Source: Cladochytrium replicatum
Taxonomy: Eukaryota; Chytridiomycota; Chytridiomycetes; Cladochytriales; Cladochytriaceae
DNA: 64,000 nucleotides
Direction: 5' to 3'
Assembly (NCBI GenBank): GCA_025526935.1
Contig: JAHLKD010000005.1
Coordinates: forward strand, 186,001-250,000
Shown here: positions 43,732 through 55,361 of the stretch, in pieces
Layout of the letters: every line of letters starts with the position of its first letter
Numbering within the stretch: position 1 is the first letter of the stretch
The notes under the pieces: generated by a model
Database searches by the model: none
What the model was told of the DNA's origin: nothing
Seen by the model: only the letters and a program-made list of their open reading frames with translations
Made by a program: the position numbers and the translations under genes

Positions 43732-44979
43732 TCAAGCTTCTTCACGGTGCTTCCGAGAGACGATCTCTTCTTCCAATGGATCTTCTACGCTTCTGAAGAA
43801 GCACTCATATAACCCCATACCAACCAGTGCACCAAGGATGGGACCAACCACGTAGACCCACCAATACGAGAACGCAACGTCTGAGCCCCAGCCTCCAGCA
43901 AGTGCGGCGAGACGAGGAGCAAAATCTCGGGCGGGATTGAATCCAGCCTGTGTGATTGGTGCGAGAGCAATCATGTTACAGGCAACAGTGAAGCCAATCA
44001 TGAAGGGTTCGAAGCCGCGGACAATGGAGCTTGGGGAGTCGCTAAGAGCGGTGACAACGAACCCGATAATTGCGGTTCAATCATGAAGGGTTCGAAGCCG
44101 CGGACAATGGAGCTTGGGGAGTCGCTAAGAGCGGTGACAACGAACCCGATAATTGCGGTTCCCAACGCCTCGATGAAAACAGCACCGACTGGTGACATGA
44201 GTGCACGAGTTTGGCTGAAAAGTTCGCCTTCGTGGGGCTTGAAAACCTCGGGGTTTGGGAAGTACCTTTGAAGGAACGTTAGTGTGTTGACCTATTGAAC
44301 GCAGTGATAGAAGCATACTCTCCGAAAATCATGGCCGATCGAATGCTTTCAGGTGTTCCGCGAACGATGTTATTGCTAGCTTCGAACCTCACAATGGCTG
44401 GGTTCCAGAGTGCTAGATTGAGGAACCCAGCGGCGAGCGCACCCTTTTACAAAAGGAATCAGTCACTTCTTCCACAAATATTTCTGGTGCACGTACGATG
44501 AACTGAGCAACGATATAAACACCACATCGCATCCATCCAAAGTCAGGGTACAGCACAGCATTGGCAATCGAGAAAGCAGGGTTCAAATGCGCACCAGAGA
44601 AGGGAGCGGCAATGTAGATTGCAATAGCCACACCAAAGCCCCAAGTACTCGCGAGCTGCCACAAACCACTCAAAGCACCACCGATAACAGCAGTCGAGAC
44701 GGAAGAAAGACCCCACCAAACAAGCAAGAAGGTACCGATCACTTCACCAAAGAATGCACGGAAGAGCGGGTTGCGTTTCGTAACAAAGAATGCCAAGCGT
44801 CGTGTTATCATTGATAAGGCCCAGTGAGTGCGGGGTCGCTGACGGCGAGGGCGGGATGACGGCCGAACGTCATCGGTGTCGGGGGAGGGAGTGGGGCCAT
44901 CGAGGCGATCGTATGAAACTTCGGAAGCGGCAGCGCGGTCGATTTCACTGTTCATGTCGAGGAGAGTCTTGTCGTTCAT
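43732..44979 (-). pseudogene. Aquaglyceroporin (MIP family), frame broken by an 83-bp tandem duplication
   Basis: Exons are 44979-44497, 44443-44319 and 44265-43732. A Ser/Arg-rich cytosolic N-terminus of about 65 residues precedes six membrane segments. The first half-loop is SGAHLNPAFS and the second is AGFNPARDFAPR. The Asp after NPAR marks the glycerol-conducting branch (GlpF/Fps1 type). An 83-bp direct duplication (43995-44077 and 44078-44160) lies in exon 3. Removing one copy gives exactly 352 residues in frame; with both, the frame shifts and stops soon after. No splice pair can remove one unit. So the gene is either newly disrupted or the duplication is an assembly artefact and the gene is intact. 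Confidence 0.85.
43995..44160. repeat. 83-bp perfect tandem duplication inside the aquaglyceroporin exon
   Basis: The unit at 43995-44077 starts CAATCATGAAGGG and is repeated without mismatch at 44078-44160. Because 83 is not a multiple of three, it breaks the frame. Confidence 0.95.
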
Positions 44980-46587
44980 GACGGGAGTTTTCTTTCGTGT
45001 GTGGTGATAAAATGGGGGAGACGCGGTGACACGTGAGGATTTCTATGATCTGCCGTGTGGCGCCGGAGGACCCTGAACCCGAAAAACTAAGAACATTTTA
45101 AGGACAAAAGGAGTTCTTATCTGTGGCAGTTGACGGTTGACAGGTGGATCAGATGTGTGTCATGGCGGTCATGAGAGCAGGGTGGTCAGTAAAGCATAGT
45201 GCATCCTTGCAATCACTCGCAAAATGCTTGCCGTCAGCTGGACAACAACAAGCAGTAAGTGAATCGGTTCGCTTTAACATGAAGATGTACACACCATTTA
45301 CCAATGCTAAGGGCAAAAATTAATTTTCGGTTATCCATGGACCCTCTTGAAATTGGAACACACGTCATTAATTGTTATCGATTTATTAGAATAATAAATG
45401 AAGTGGTTACACCAGGACTTGGACTTGGGACTTACCATATATGGAGGGTTTGACGTCAAACATTCCAAATAACAAAAGATCGGAGTGTTTGTCTAATGAC
45501 GAAAATAACTTGAACCAAAGTGAAGGACAGAACTTCAGCTTAACAGATTTTCCTCCGCACTATCGCGTGGCTTTTATCAGCTTAGTCAGTCCGTACGTGT
45601 GTGGAGCTTGCTGTGTCGTAATTGGGTTTGAGCTTAGAAACCAAATTTGAATCAAATGAATGAAAAGCAGTTGCACAAGCACGCCAGACAACTTAAATAC
45701 ATTGGTCAGTTGATCTTGAACGAAGGCGTTAAAACAATCACAGCTCAATTTTGAAAATAATCATAGTCTTTGTACTCAAAAAGGGTGCAGTCACAGAAAG
45801 AAACAACGATGATTTCATTATGCATGACCAAATGTCTCAACTCAGCCTACTTAATTTATGTCATTCGAAAGCTTGGAATATTAGGTGGAGACGGTGATGG
45901 TTGTGTTGTCAACAATCTGTCTTTGGGTGTTTGCATTCATGCCTCAGGGAGACCTTCTTATTCGACTTGGCTGGCCGGATTGGTATGTTGTAACATAACC
46001 GCACAAGGTTTCAACTCACAAGCGTGGTACAGGCTTTGTCGCCTGATCGCAGTGTTCCTGACCATTTTCGAGTCTCTCGCTCTCACTCTAATTTGGTCGT
46101 ACTTGTATGGAGAGCTATTCGCTTTCGACTGTTTTCGATGAAGTTTTGAAGATCAAGGGTCACGGAGAACTGGCCAAAAACTTTGTTCTCCACCGAAAAC
46201 ATCCGCACCTGATTTTTTTCCGAGTTTCAAGAAAATTAATGTACAGGACTGTGTACCCGACTATTCACGGTATCATTTACAGTTGCTCCTTGCTTCAACA
46301 ACTTATCCTTGAAATAAGGTTCTTGCTGTCATCGCCTTGCATTTGGTTTCCTGATCGTCCTTTTAATGTTCTGTTCACGAGCGATTTTGCTTGATGGTTT
46401 TTGGACTCCCTTTTCAATCTTATCGAAATTTGTTCGACCTCGTTGTTAAGATTTAGTTGTAGTGCAGCATGTTGAATTTAAAGTTTAGCAAAGGTTGAAG
46501 CTTCAGCTGGGCTAAACACCTTTGCAAAAGTTCACGACATGCTGAAAGCAGAAACCCTGATCGAAGGAGCAATCGAAACAATTCTCC
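44980..46587. other. Intergenic, 1.6 kb; no supported gene
   Basis: Plus-strand frames at 45770-46141 and 46107-46394 lack domains and have no plausible splice continuation I could find. They may be chance or very decayed. No RNA gene was seen. Confidence 0.3.
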
Positions 46588-49398
46588 TCACTTCCTCTTG
46601 TTTGCGCGAGGTAACTCAGTCTCAACATCTCCCTTTCCATAAGTCGCTGTGGCCAACTTCTCTAGTCCTGCCAGTCCACCACCAGGAACCACCGTGCTCT
46701 GCAACCAAACAAGCAGCGTATCCGCCCTCTTCGTGTGAAGCGGGTACTGCTTCAATAACTTGTTGTAACCTGTAGATCCGCTTGCACTCCCACCTGTCGA
46801 TGCTGGTCCCGCAATACTGTTTCCATTCTTCCCGCCGTCTCCAACTTTGCCGTTCCCAAGGGTGCTCCCCGTTGATGCCCGCTTCGCGATCGCACTCCCA
46901 ACCTGCTCCTTCACAAACAACCGCCGCAAAAACCTCAGGATTTCAGCGTAATCCGCCTGGCTCATACTCCGCGCGGGCAAGAAGACGGGGTAACCTTCCA
47001 CGTTGTCCATGAGCTGCTCGGTGACCCTGTGGTGCCACATGGCGGCCGTGCGCCAGTCCCCGAGGATCAGATAGTTGATGCCAATCGCGTACCACGTCTC
47101 CACGAGGAGGGGGTGGTACGAGCCTAAAGGTAGCGGTGTTTTGCATTCCGCTTCGGTCGGAGGGGTCAGCAGAGTGTTGAGGATCGTGGAGAGACTGTTG
47201 GGGTTGTTGTATAACGCAGCGGTCCGGTCGAGCTCTGTTGAAGTTGGGTTTGGTTTTGTGAGAGCATTGGAGGACGCTAAGGCGGCGGATGGTCCATTTA
47301 CTGCGGCAGTTGAAAGCTTTAGGTCTTTCGTGTGTGAGCAGTTGGTGTGCGTGCAGGAAGAGGAAGAAGGCACGACTCGACCGGCAGGGATTGACATCAG
47401 GAAATCCGGGAGACTGGAAACCATCTCTGCGGAAACCTCCTGATAAGAGCGCTTGAATACGCCATGCTCTTGTACACTGACTACACTGGCATCATCTTTC
47501 GCTCTTTCAGTCTTCTCAACTTCGTCCTCCGGAGACGGTGACGAAGGAGTGGAATTGTGTCCATTCTCGTCGCAAACAACTTTCGAAGGTCCGACCAAAT
47601 GATCGAAAGGTTCCAGATTGGTCGGATAGAAGCTCAGAAAATGAACGTAGTCTTTGATGGAGCGACGCGCTAGGATTAAGATTTGACCAACCAGAGGTTT
47701 CAGCGCTTCAGCGTACTGATCCATCTGCGCAGGCGCGATGTCAGGTGGATTGTATGCTGTTATCGGGGTCATAGTAGCAACCTCAGAACGCTCGACCAAT
47801 TTCGGCGAGGGATCTGAACCCCCGTTTAACTTAGAATTCTTCCGCTTCGGCTTAGCGGTCCCATTCTTGGTATTGCCATTGGTGTGATCTCCATGTGAAC
47901 CATTGGCCTGCACGGGTGATTCCATAATAGAGCTTGAGCGACTGACGGTGCTTTCACCCGAATCGGGATCTTGACTGATCCCGTTTTCTTCCATGGTATC
48001 CGTCTCCGCACTTGGACCCTCGGATGCTGCCATGACATCACTTCCGAGAGAAAGCGACGAAGCTGTCTTATTGTTTTTCTTTTTCTTTTTCGGCTTCGAT
48101 TTCTTTTTAGCAGCTTCAGCAGAAAACGCCTCGTTCACGCGCTGGATAGCTCGGTCGATCAGCGAAACTGCGTACTGGTGGAAACACGCTCCACGGAGAA
48201 AGTAAAGCTGACTTTCGTTTCCACAATTCTCGTTTTCAAAAATAGCAAGGTTGGGTGGTGCTGTCGACCCATTCTTACCGTCTCGTCTGTGAGGCTTCCC
48301 GTTTGTAGCTTCCTTGGCGTGTCCGTTCAGAGCCTCAGATGATCCATCTGACACAACAGAAGCCAACTTCGACCTCACACCACCATGCACGACACCTTCG
48401 CATTCGACTCCGTTCACGTACCGCTTGTGTTTCTTTGTCAACTGAATCGCCATTTTGAAATCACGCAAACCAGCAGGATACTCCTCGCGAAAACACCGTA
48501 TCATAGCTCTAGTGCGATAATACTCTGGAGTTCCTGGAAACTGCTGCACGATCGTATCTAGCTGTTCGCTGGTTGTAGAAGCAGCGAGCATGCGCGATGG
48601 TATCTTCTCGTGGAAGAAGTGAACGTACATCGCATCAGCGTGGTTTGGCGAACGCTTAAGAACCTTTCATAATAAAGAAATGAGTATATGAACTTTTGGT
48701 TCATAGTCAATAATACCTTCGCCGCTATGTCGTCCATCGTAGATGCGGACTGCATTGTAAGGACAGCTGTCGCAATCTCATCGATTCTGTAAGCACGCGC
48801 GAGTTTCGACACAGCCAACTCTCGCAACCGCTGTTGCCGTATTGCAGAGAGTTTCGACCCAGGTCCATTGCCACCTAAACCATCACCACCCCATAGTCCA
48901 CTCCCCGGACCAGCCAACCCACTTGGACCACCGGAACTCAAACCACCACCACCAGCGGCACGTATCACAAGCTCGGATGCCTCGTCCACGAGTCTGCGGA
49001 TAGCAATAAGGTTTGCAAAGATCGCCGGGTCAATCGGCGGGGACGGGGTCGCAGTCGTACCGGTTAGAACACTGGTGGCCGCAGCTTCGCTGTTCAAAGT
49101 GAAAAGCGACTGGAGGAGCTCGATAGGCAACGAAAGCCACGGACCGTGGTAGCTCGCGATGTACGGGCTGAAACGAAGATGTGAGAAGCACGCAGATAAA
49201 ACTTTAAACTACGTACTAGTGCTTGTTTCGGCAAATCATTATGGAGCCGTGGGACGTCGTATCAATCGGCGACGAGGTGGTGGATGAATTGGCTGTGTTG
49301 GGTCCCGGACCAGTGTATCCGAATGGATTCGGCTGGGTATTCTTTGCGCTAGAGGTGCGTTGCGATGTCGCACTGGCTGCAGGGCTTTGAGATACCAT
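46588..49398 (-). CDS. Conserved fungal protein of unknown function (TPR-like helical repeats)
   Basis: Three exons (49398-49217, 49167-48717, 48663-46588) join in frame to 902 residues. Blocks are ASYHGPWLSLPIELLQSL, AIRRLVDEASELVIRAA, RELAVSKLARAYRIDEIA, then YVHFFHEKIPSRMLA, QFPGTPEYYRTRAMIR and, near the C-terminus, VETWYAIGINYLILGDW. These blocks recur in a family found across fungi and usually annotated as hypothetical. The YYRTRAMIRCF and WYAIGINYLILGDW helices look like TPR pairs. Residues 330-480 are low-complexity, with a lysine-rich stretch near residue 345 (KKKSKPKKKKKNNK) that could be a nuclear signal. I cannot give a function. Confidence 0.8.
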
Positions 49399-50219
49399 CG
49401 TGTGGAACGCAATGGGACGAGGGAAGTTTTTCCCAGCTTAGCTCTTCCCTACGACCAATCTTTGATGCTGGTGTAGACTCCAGCTTATTTCATACAGTAT
49501 CGCACGAGAAATCTAGCTGCAGAAACGCCGAAGACCAAGTTGTGTGAGATTCGGTCGAATGCGTTGGAAACCCGCTCAATCACACGTCCTGTCCTTCTTC
49601 TGATGGCAGACAATAATGGTTCTGCTCAGTGATGCGTTATCAAGTGTCCGCACCCAACAAACCTGGTTGTGTTCCTTCACTGAGAACCCAAAAAAATCCC
49701 ACCTCGGAAGTGGCGCGACGTGCTCTCACACACAGAGTCCGACCGTGAGGCAAAAGCGTCCAAAATGTCGACGGCAGTATGCCCAGCGGATTCCACCCAT
49801 GCAGAGAGAAGCGAAATCACATCAAGCTCGTCCGGTGTGCGCGGACTCATGTCTGTACATCAACCACTTCCAACCGCCCAGCGTTTCAACAGCAGAATCA
49901 AGAGGTAGCCCGCCGAGGACGCTGCTGATTAATTCGTATATCGTATAACTTGTCGCGTGCATCTACGGGCTCGCAACTGGATTTGGCTCGAGTAAGCATT
50001 TCCCTTGTCGTGGTGAAGTGACTTTGCTCACACACGCCACGTATTAGCCTGTATCACCAGTTCAAACGAACCTGCGAACCTGATCGTCGTGCAAGAATTA
50101 AGATCACCATCCGCAATCAACAGTCCGGAGTCATCGACATCGGACTCTGACCGGGCTACTTGGGCTGCAAAGTAGGAAGAATTTAATTGATTGAAAATCA
50201 TTCTGATCGAACGTTAGAC
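49399..50219. other. Intergenic; may contain decayed 5' sequence of the Tubby relic
   Basis: No domain was recognised in frames here. The N-terminal part of the adjacent Tubby-like gene would be expected in this stretch if it were ever present. Confidence 0.3.
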
Positions 50220-51251
50220 CAATAGCGCAAGGTCCTAACGTATCTGTGAGATTATTCGTCGGAAAGAGGGAGTGGATAAACTCCACCCTCAACATGAATT
50301 GTTTACCGAGGAAGCTGATGGGTCTCGCAATTTTGTATTAAAGAAAGAAGAGCAAGTCGTCGCTGTATGATATCTCCACAGCATCGCTTAACGATGAAGC
50401 GAGCTTCGTCGTCGAGAACGTTGTTGGGAAAGTGAAGCAAGCGGGCGAGACTCGCAAATTGGTGTTTGTACATGATCAGTGATTGTTTCAACCAGATCAA
50501 ACTTCTCGGGAACTGCATTTGTAATATACCACACAGGGCACTCCCATTTGAAGGTCTTCGAAGGATCGCTGCCTCCGCGTACCGAGTATGGTGCTGTGCT
50601 TTATGTAGGACTCGTGATTCGGTTTCTGCACAGTTCTCTTACATACTTGGAAGGAACCGAATATTCTGGGCTTTAAAGGTCCGCGCAAAATAACCATCCT
50701 GCTACCTTGAATGACAAAGCAAGGAGAGCGTATTCATATAATGCCTGACTCGGTAAACGGTCTGTGTAAGAAACAATATCAATGAAGCCAGACGCATAGG
50801 ATCAAGATACCATTTTGGAACGATATAAAACTGGTCGTGGACAGGAAATATTTGCCTTGCAGAACAAGACAACCACAATGGAATTGGTGAGTAAACGCGA
50901 AATTTCTCCCGCTCAAGAATGCCCAATCACCGCAGAAACGACTCTTTCGTTCTCTATTTCAATCGAAGAGCTACTCAACCCTGTAAAAAACTTTCAAATT
51001 GTACATGATAATTACGTGAGTTTTAAATTTCTGGACCTACTATCACGTAACAGCGAAGATTTCAGTGGATAAAAACTTATGCAATTCGGAAGAGGTGAGT
51101 TGATGCAAAGAATAGACTGGGAACTTCAGTAAACTTTCCATCAGTCGGAGATGATCGGTTCAAGTTGGATTTCCATTACCAACTTTCACCATTGCAAGCA
51201 TTTTCGATTGCATTGACAAGGTTTGTAATTAAATTTGAAGGATCTATGTAG
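50220..51251 (+). pseudogene. Relic of a Tubby-like (TULP) C-terminal domain gene
   Basis: In order on the plus strand: PIAQGPNV, CEIIRRKEGVDKLHPQHELF, SKSSLYDIST, RSNFSGTAFVIYHTG, GSLPPRTEYGAVLY, NILGFKGPRKITILLP, EIFALQNKTTTMEL, NPVKNFQIVHDN, MQFGRVGDDRFKLDF and LSPLQAFSIAL. This is the full colinear Tubby domain, which binds PI(4,5)P2 and carries receptors into cilia. Several introns can be placed (about 50608-50655, 50754-50799, 51016-51065, 51096-51144). The frame is broken many times: before CEIIRR, at an A run near 50343, before RSNF, by a TGA at about 50707, and at the A run near 51072. Decay looks advanced. Upstream exons were not found. Confidence 0.8.
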
Positions 51252-51434
51252 GGCTTATTCGTGTTCCCATTATCTTTGATGCTAAGCTTGCTTGCGAGTG
51301 AACGCACAATTTTGTTTAATGTAAACATCAATTGAATATTCCCACACTGCTATGCCTGTGCCACTTCCGCACCTTCGCGAACCTTCTGTGCTACCGCTTC
51401 TACACGCCAATTGCCATCCGCGCAAACCAGAGGC

Positions 51435-52293
51435 ATGCTCTCAGAACACCAAAAACTTTCTCTGGAAGACGAAGCTGAAATCAGGACTCTCCTTCTCCAC
51501 GCTCACCGTCCCGCCGTTCGGGAGCTCTTGAACAAAGGCCTTGCCGAAATTGAATCCCTACATTCTGTGCCCCAGCAAGTGAACCAGGTCTCCAGCACAG
51601 AAGTTTCAATTCGCGAAAATCATACTAATGTTTCACCCTTAGCACCGGTGAGTCAGATGTTTAAAGCGTCTGATTCTGTTCACTGACTTCTACATCACCA
51701 GCCGCACCTAACTCGGATCATTGACAAATATGGCTGGACTGAGAGCTCGGAGTCTGTTACCATCTACATTACAATCGATGCGCTAGCGTCGAGCCCCCCA
51801 GAAGAACCTCCCCAGTTGTTGCATGTTGATAACGGGATTGAGATGTTCGCTGTTATCAAAGGAATATTGTACAAGTTCAAACTGTCAAATCTACATGGCG
51901 AAATCGACGAAGAAGGTTCGATGGCCAAAGTTAAAAAGGACAAAGTGGTCGTTATCCTTAGGAAAAAGGTTAAGGGCAATTGGGGCAGTTTAAAGCGGAA
52001 GGTAATGATGGATAAGAATCTTTTTCCTTATTCAGAGGCGTTTAATACAGTGCTGGTGTGCAGGAAAACGCAAAGAAGCCGTCGCTTGGTACGGAAAAGG
52101 AAGAAGATCCGAGTGCTTCAATAATGAAGGTATAACAAGAAAATTTGTGACGATTCTGTTTATTGATTCTAAAGATTTGTGCTAGATGATGAAGCAGATG
52201 TATGATGAAGGTGATGATGACATGAAGCGTACCTTGGCGAAGGCTTGGACCGAGGCTAACGATAAGAGAGCTCGTGGGGGCATGATGACATGA
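51435..52293 (+). CDS. Calcyclin-binding protein / Siah-interacting protein (CacyBP/SIP)
   Basis: Four exons (51435-51647, 51702-52001, 52064-52129, 52186-52293) give 228 residues, the same length as human CacyBP. The N-terminal helical part contains LLLHAHRPAVRELLNKGLAEIE. The CS domain begins IIDKYGWTESSESVTIYITI and ends LKRKENAKKPSL. The SGS-like C-terminus has MMKQMYDEGDDDMKRTLAKAW. In animals this protein bridges Siah-1 to SCF-type ubiquitin ligases. A 68-bp tandem duplication starts inside the last exon, so the end reads ARGG-MMT-stop instead of ARGG-ENW-stop. That changes only the last three residues, so the gene is probably functional either way. Confidence 0.85.
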
Positions 52294-52349
52294 AGCGTAC
52301 CTTGGCGAAGGCTTGGACCGAGGCTAACGATAAGAGAGCTCGTGGGGGC
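52214..52349. repeat. 68-bp perfect tandem duplication at the 3' end of the CacyBP gene
   Basis: The unit 52214-52281 (starting ATGATGACATGAAGCG) is repeated exactly at 52282-52349. The second copy repeats the last coding part and is untranslated in the reading given. Confidence 0.95.
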
Positions 52350-53122
52350 GAAAACTGGTGAAATCGAAGCATCCAAGTGACTATTGATCGTTGTTCCTGT
52401 AATTATGATCAAAATGTGACCTTCTCCTTGGTTTCCTTTGGGAACTTATCGGTGCAGCTTCCCTAAATACATTGATTGGCCGTACTGTACAGATCGAATA
52501 ATGCGACTCTTGTTTGTGGTAGTGTATGTGTGAGTTCGCCTCATGAAATGAACCTGGTATGATTTGCAAGGTACAAGAGTGAACAGGGACTTTTGTTGCA
52601 GCCAAGTGAGTTACGTAAGTCAAAGCACGGCCGAAAGACTACCAATGATATATTTTTCATTGGGCTGTTGTTAATACGAGTTTTCAGACTGCTACCGATT
52701 GGTGAGAGGGTTATGCGCAACCATCACCGATCCGCAGATCCATGGACTACAAACTCGATTCAACACCCTCTTCTATTAATAGCATGTTTTCCCGATTACT
52801 TTCGTTCATGATTGATCAGTCCCAGTTTTTGTTCCAAAGCTTTAGGCGTGCAGATCGAGCAATTTGTCTCACAACTTACAAGTTGTGCATGGATATAAGA
52901 TGGTCCGAGTTTTCCCACTTCCTAATTGAACTTCTGAAACAATCAGCAAAAAGATGAAACAGCACATTGACATTCCTGATACATTTCCACACGCGGTAAG
53001 ATTTGTCGATTAATCTTTTGATTCGGAATCGATACTCATGTAATAACAACTTTCCCAACTCGATGGATTAGTTCGCTGAGATGTAAGATAATTTGTCGCT
53101 CGATTAACCCGTTCGAGTCACA
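52350..53122. other. Intergenic; no supported gene
   Basis: AT-rich sequence with short chance frames. A splice-linked 5' exon of the next gene may lie at its right end but cannot be fixed. Confidence 0.3.
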
Positions 53123-53755
53123 TTGATATTTGTTCGCAATAGCCAATCATCGTTGAAAACATCGCCAACTACATCAAGTCTGACCTCGAGTTTCTCGTGG
53201 CATAGTCGTGCAGCTTTCAAGTCCGATCAAGAGGAAAACAGACTCGCCCGACTCTCCACGCCAGCTTCTACCGGTGGCACAACTCGCTCCGTTTCTCCTC
53301 CATGTCCCACCGATCTTGTCAGCTCCCACTTCTATTCATCAAGGGTTCCATGTGATCACACCGACGCACGAAGCTCGACCTGCACATACCAAGATCTCAA
53401 TGCTTGGATGGCCTCACTCGAAGCTGACCACCCCTCGACGTTTAACCCTTCGATGCGGGATAAGATCCACTGCGACTTAGAGCTATACACAAAGCTCATG
53501 CTCCCAGGAGCGCAGCTTCGGCGATCCACATCCACTCGATACGGTCGCTCGGTTTCGGTTGGTGGATGTGCTTCTGCAAAGAGGTGCTTACAGTCACTCC
53601 GTGAGCCCAACTCTGGGCGATCTTCGTTGCGATGTCGTGAAAGCCCAAAGTGTGACGCCACCCGGGAGCTGGAGGGACAGTGTCTTCGGCTTGATGAGCA
53701 GTTTCGAAACGACGAGCTGCTGTTCAAACGCTCGACGGAAGCGGCTGGGCTCTGA
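53123..53755 (+). CDS. Unrecognised protein, member 1 of a local paralogous pair
   Basis: An open frame of about 210 codons ends at TGA 53755. Its first codon in the window is TTG, so a 5' exon or different start is likely; an AG acceptor precedes CCAATCATCG near 53142. Residues are rich in Ser/Thr/Arg. The conserved core is DKIHCDLELYTKLMLP (about 53459-53506). A second shared block at the C-terminus is CLRLDEQFRNDELLF. Both recur in the gene at 54.8 kb with similar spacing. There is no signal peptide, transmembrane segment or known domain. Other frames show nothing better. I do not recognise the family. Confidence 0.55.
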   Translation: MIFVRNSQSSLKTSPTTSSLTSSFSWHSRAAFKSDQEENRLARLSTPASTGGTTRSVSPPCPTDLVSSHFYSSRVPCDHTDARSSTCTYQDLNAWMASLEADHPSTFNPSMRDKIHCDLELYTKLMLPGAQLRRSTSTRYGRSVSVGGCASAKRCLQSLREPNSGRSSLRCRESPKCDATRELEGQCLRLDEQFRNDELLFKRSTEAAGL

Positions 53756-54817
53756 TAAAATCCCACTCGAAGATCAATGAATCTGTGTGGAACTAAAATT
53801 GCATTTTGCTGCCGACTTTGGTCTGTAGTATTTTTATGATGAGCAACGGGGTGTTGTCCGGGTGAGTCAGTCTGACTAGAGAATATGAAATCCTCATAAA
53901 TAGGCAAAACTTGTCTTATAGCTCGTCGAAGGGTTTTTATGTTCATTTTATTTCCCAGATACGGGTTCAATAAATGGTCCGACACTGAAACATTGTTTGG
54001 TATCGGCATTTCGGACGGCATATGTGACCAGTGAACCATTCTATTGCAAGGAAATGCAGACCGATGTGGGACCAATTGATGCGCACTCCACTCAATTTCT
54101 CCAACTAGAAAGATTCCCGTGTGAAGCATGCTTCGTTCAAACGGTTTGCGGATATATTTAGATACATGCTGATCAAATTCAATTTTTCCAGGGCTTTTTC
54201 GTTCGAACGATGAAAAGAAGACAATCCAGCGTGTTCCCGTTGCGTTATTGAGCGCCGTTCGTCGCTGAAGTGGTGGAGCTGAATTTAAACCAGAAAGTAA
54301 GAAAGCAGGCCGAAATCACAGTTGAGTCACATTGACATTTGATTGTGCAGACTTCGGGATCGGCAACCAAACATTGAAATGATCAGCGGGTAAATCCAAA
54401 ATTATAGCAAGATTCCAATTTAGATCACCGGTTCACTGTGGATCGACATAGAGATCGCCGGACAAACCGGTGCTATTAATGCCTCGTTCACTCCCCTCCA
54501 AAGCCCATTCCCACCAGTGTGAATTCTCATATCTACAAAGCCGCATCAATAAACCACCTCGTTGACTAAGCATGACCGCTCAATTCTGGAATGCTGGAAT
54601 GCCGGAACATATTCAGCTTTTGGTGAGGGGAAGTTGAGGTTGCTTGAAAGGCCACCGTTCTCACTTATGTGCAACTTTAAGTTGGACCGGGCCAAACAGT
54701 GCATTCGAAAGATGACAGGTAATTGAGAGCCAATTTCCGCTCATCTAAGTTGAACTTTTCTCATCCGGTACCCGTGAATCAGCTCGAAACAGCAATCGCG
54801 ACACCCGTACATTACGC
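53756..54817. other. Intergenic between two paralogous genes
   Basis: No coding or RNA signal was recognised in about 1.06 kb. Minus-strand frames overlapping 53356-54129 are shadows. Confidence 0.3.
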
Positions 54818-55361
54818 ATGAATTCAAGGTTCGAAACCTCTGCTCATCAATTTTCAACCAACACACTGGATCTGAGCAACCCCAAAGGAACACGCACGAT
54901 CACTCGGTTCGGGTCGAACGCATCTTCACTAGATCAATCTGTCACTAGACGGTCTTCCTTTTGTGTTCACCACACGCATTTACCGGCCGACTCCACTAAC
55001 AATCTCCTGAACAGTTGGCTATTCAACGAGACAACTGATCAACGAGGAGCATATGACCAGACACGTCATGACCAGATTCACATGGATCTTGACCTCTATG
55101 TCAAACTGATGCTTCCATCAACCAGCATAGAACCAGGTCGGAGCAGCTCTGTGTTCAGTTCTTCCTCTCGAAGGAGTAAACGAGAGAGCCCAAAGGAAGA
55201 AGATTTTTCAGATTTACACAGTTCATGGAATCGACCTCGTGCAAGGGCAAAAAGCGCCTCAGCAAGCCATGCTGTCCCAGCCAGAATACCTCAAAATGGA
55301 GCAGCAGTACTTGCGTGACGAATATCTTTTCCAAGTGTCGATATCGCGCCCGCGCCCATAG
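54818..55361 (+). CDS. Unrecognised protein, member 2 of the local pair, with an apparent one-base shift
   Basis: The frame starting ATGAATTCAAGG runs 166 codons to 55318. The core DQIHMDLDLYVKLMLP (about 55069-55117) matches member 1, followed by a Ser/Arg-rich stretch. The C-terminal block shared with member 1 (YLKMEQQYLRDEYLF) is found in a different frame, ending at TAG 55361. The switch falls at a run of five A near 55250: with four A the two parts join and read through. So the annotated short C-terminus is probably wrong or the gene is mutated. It is probably soluble and partly disordered, with no known domain. Confidence 0.55.
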
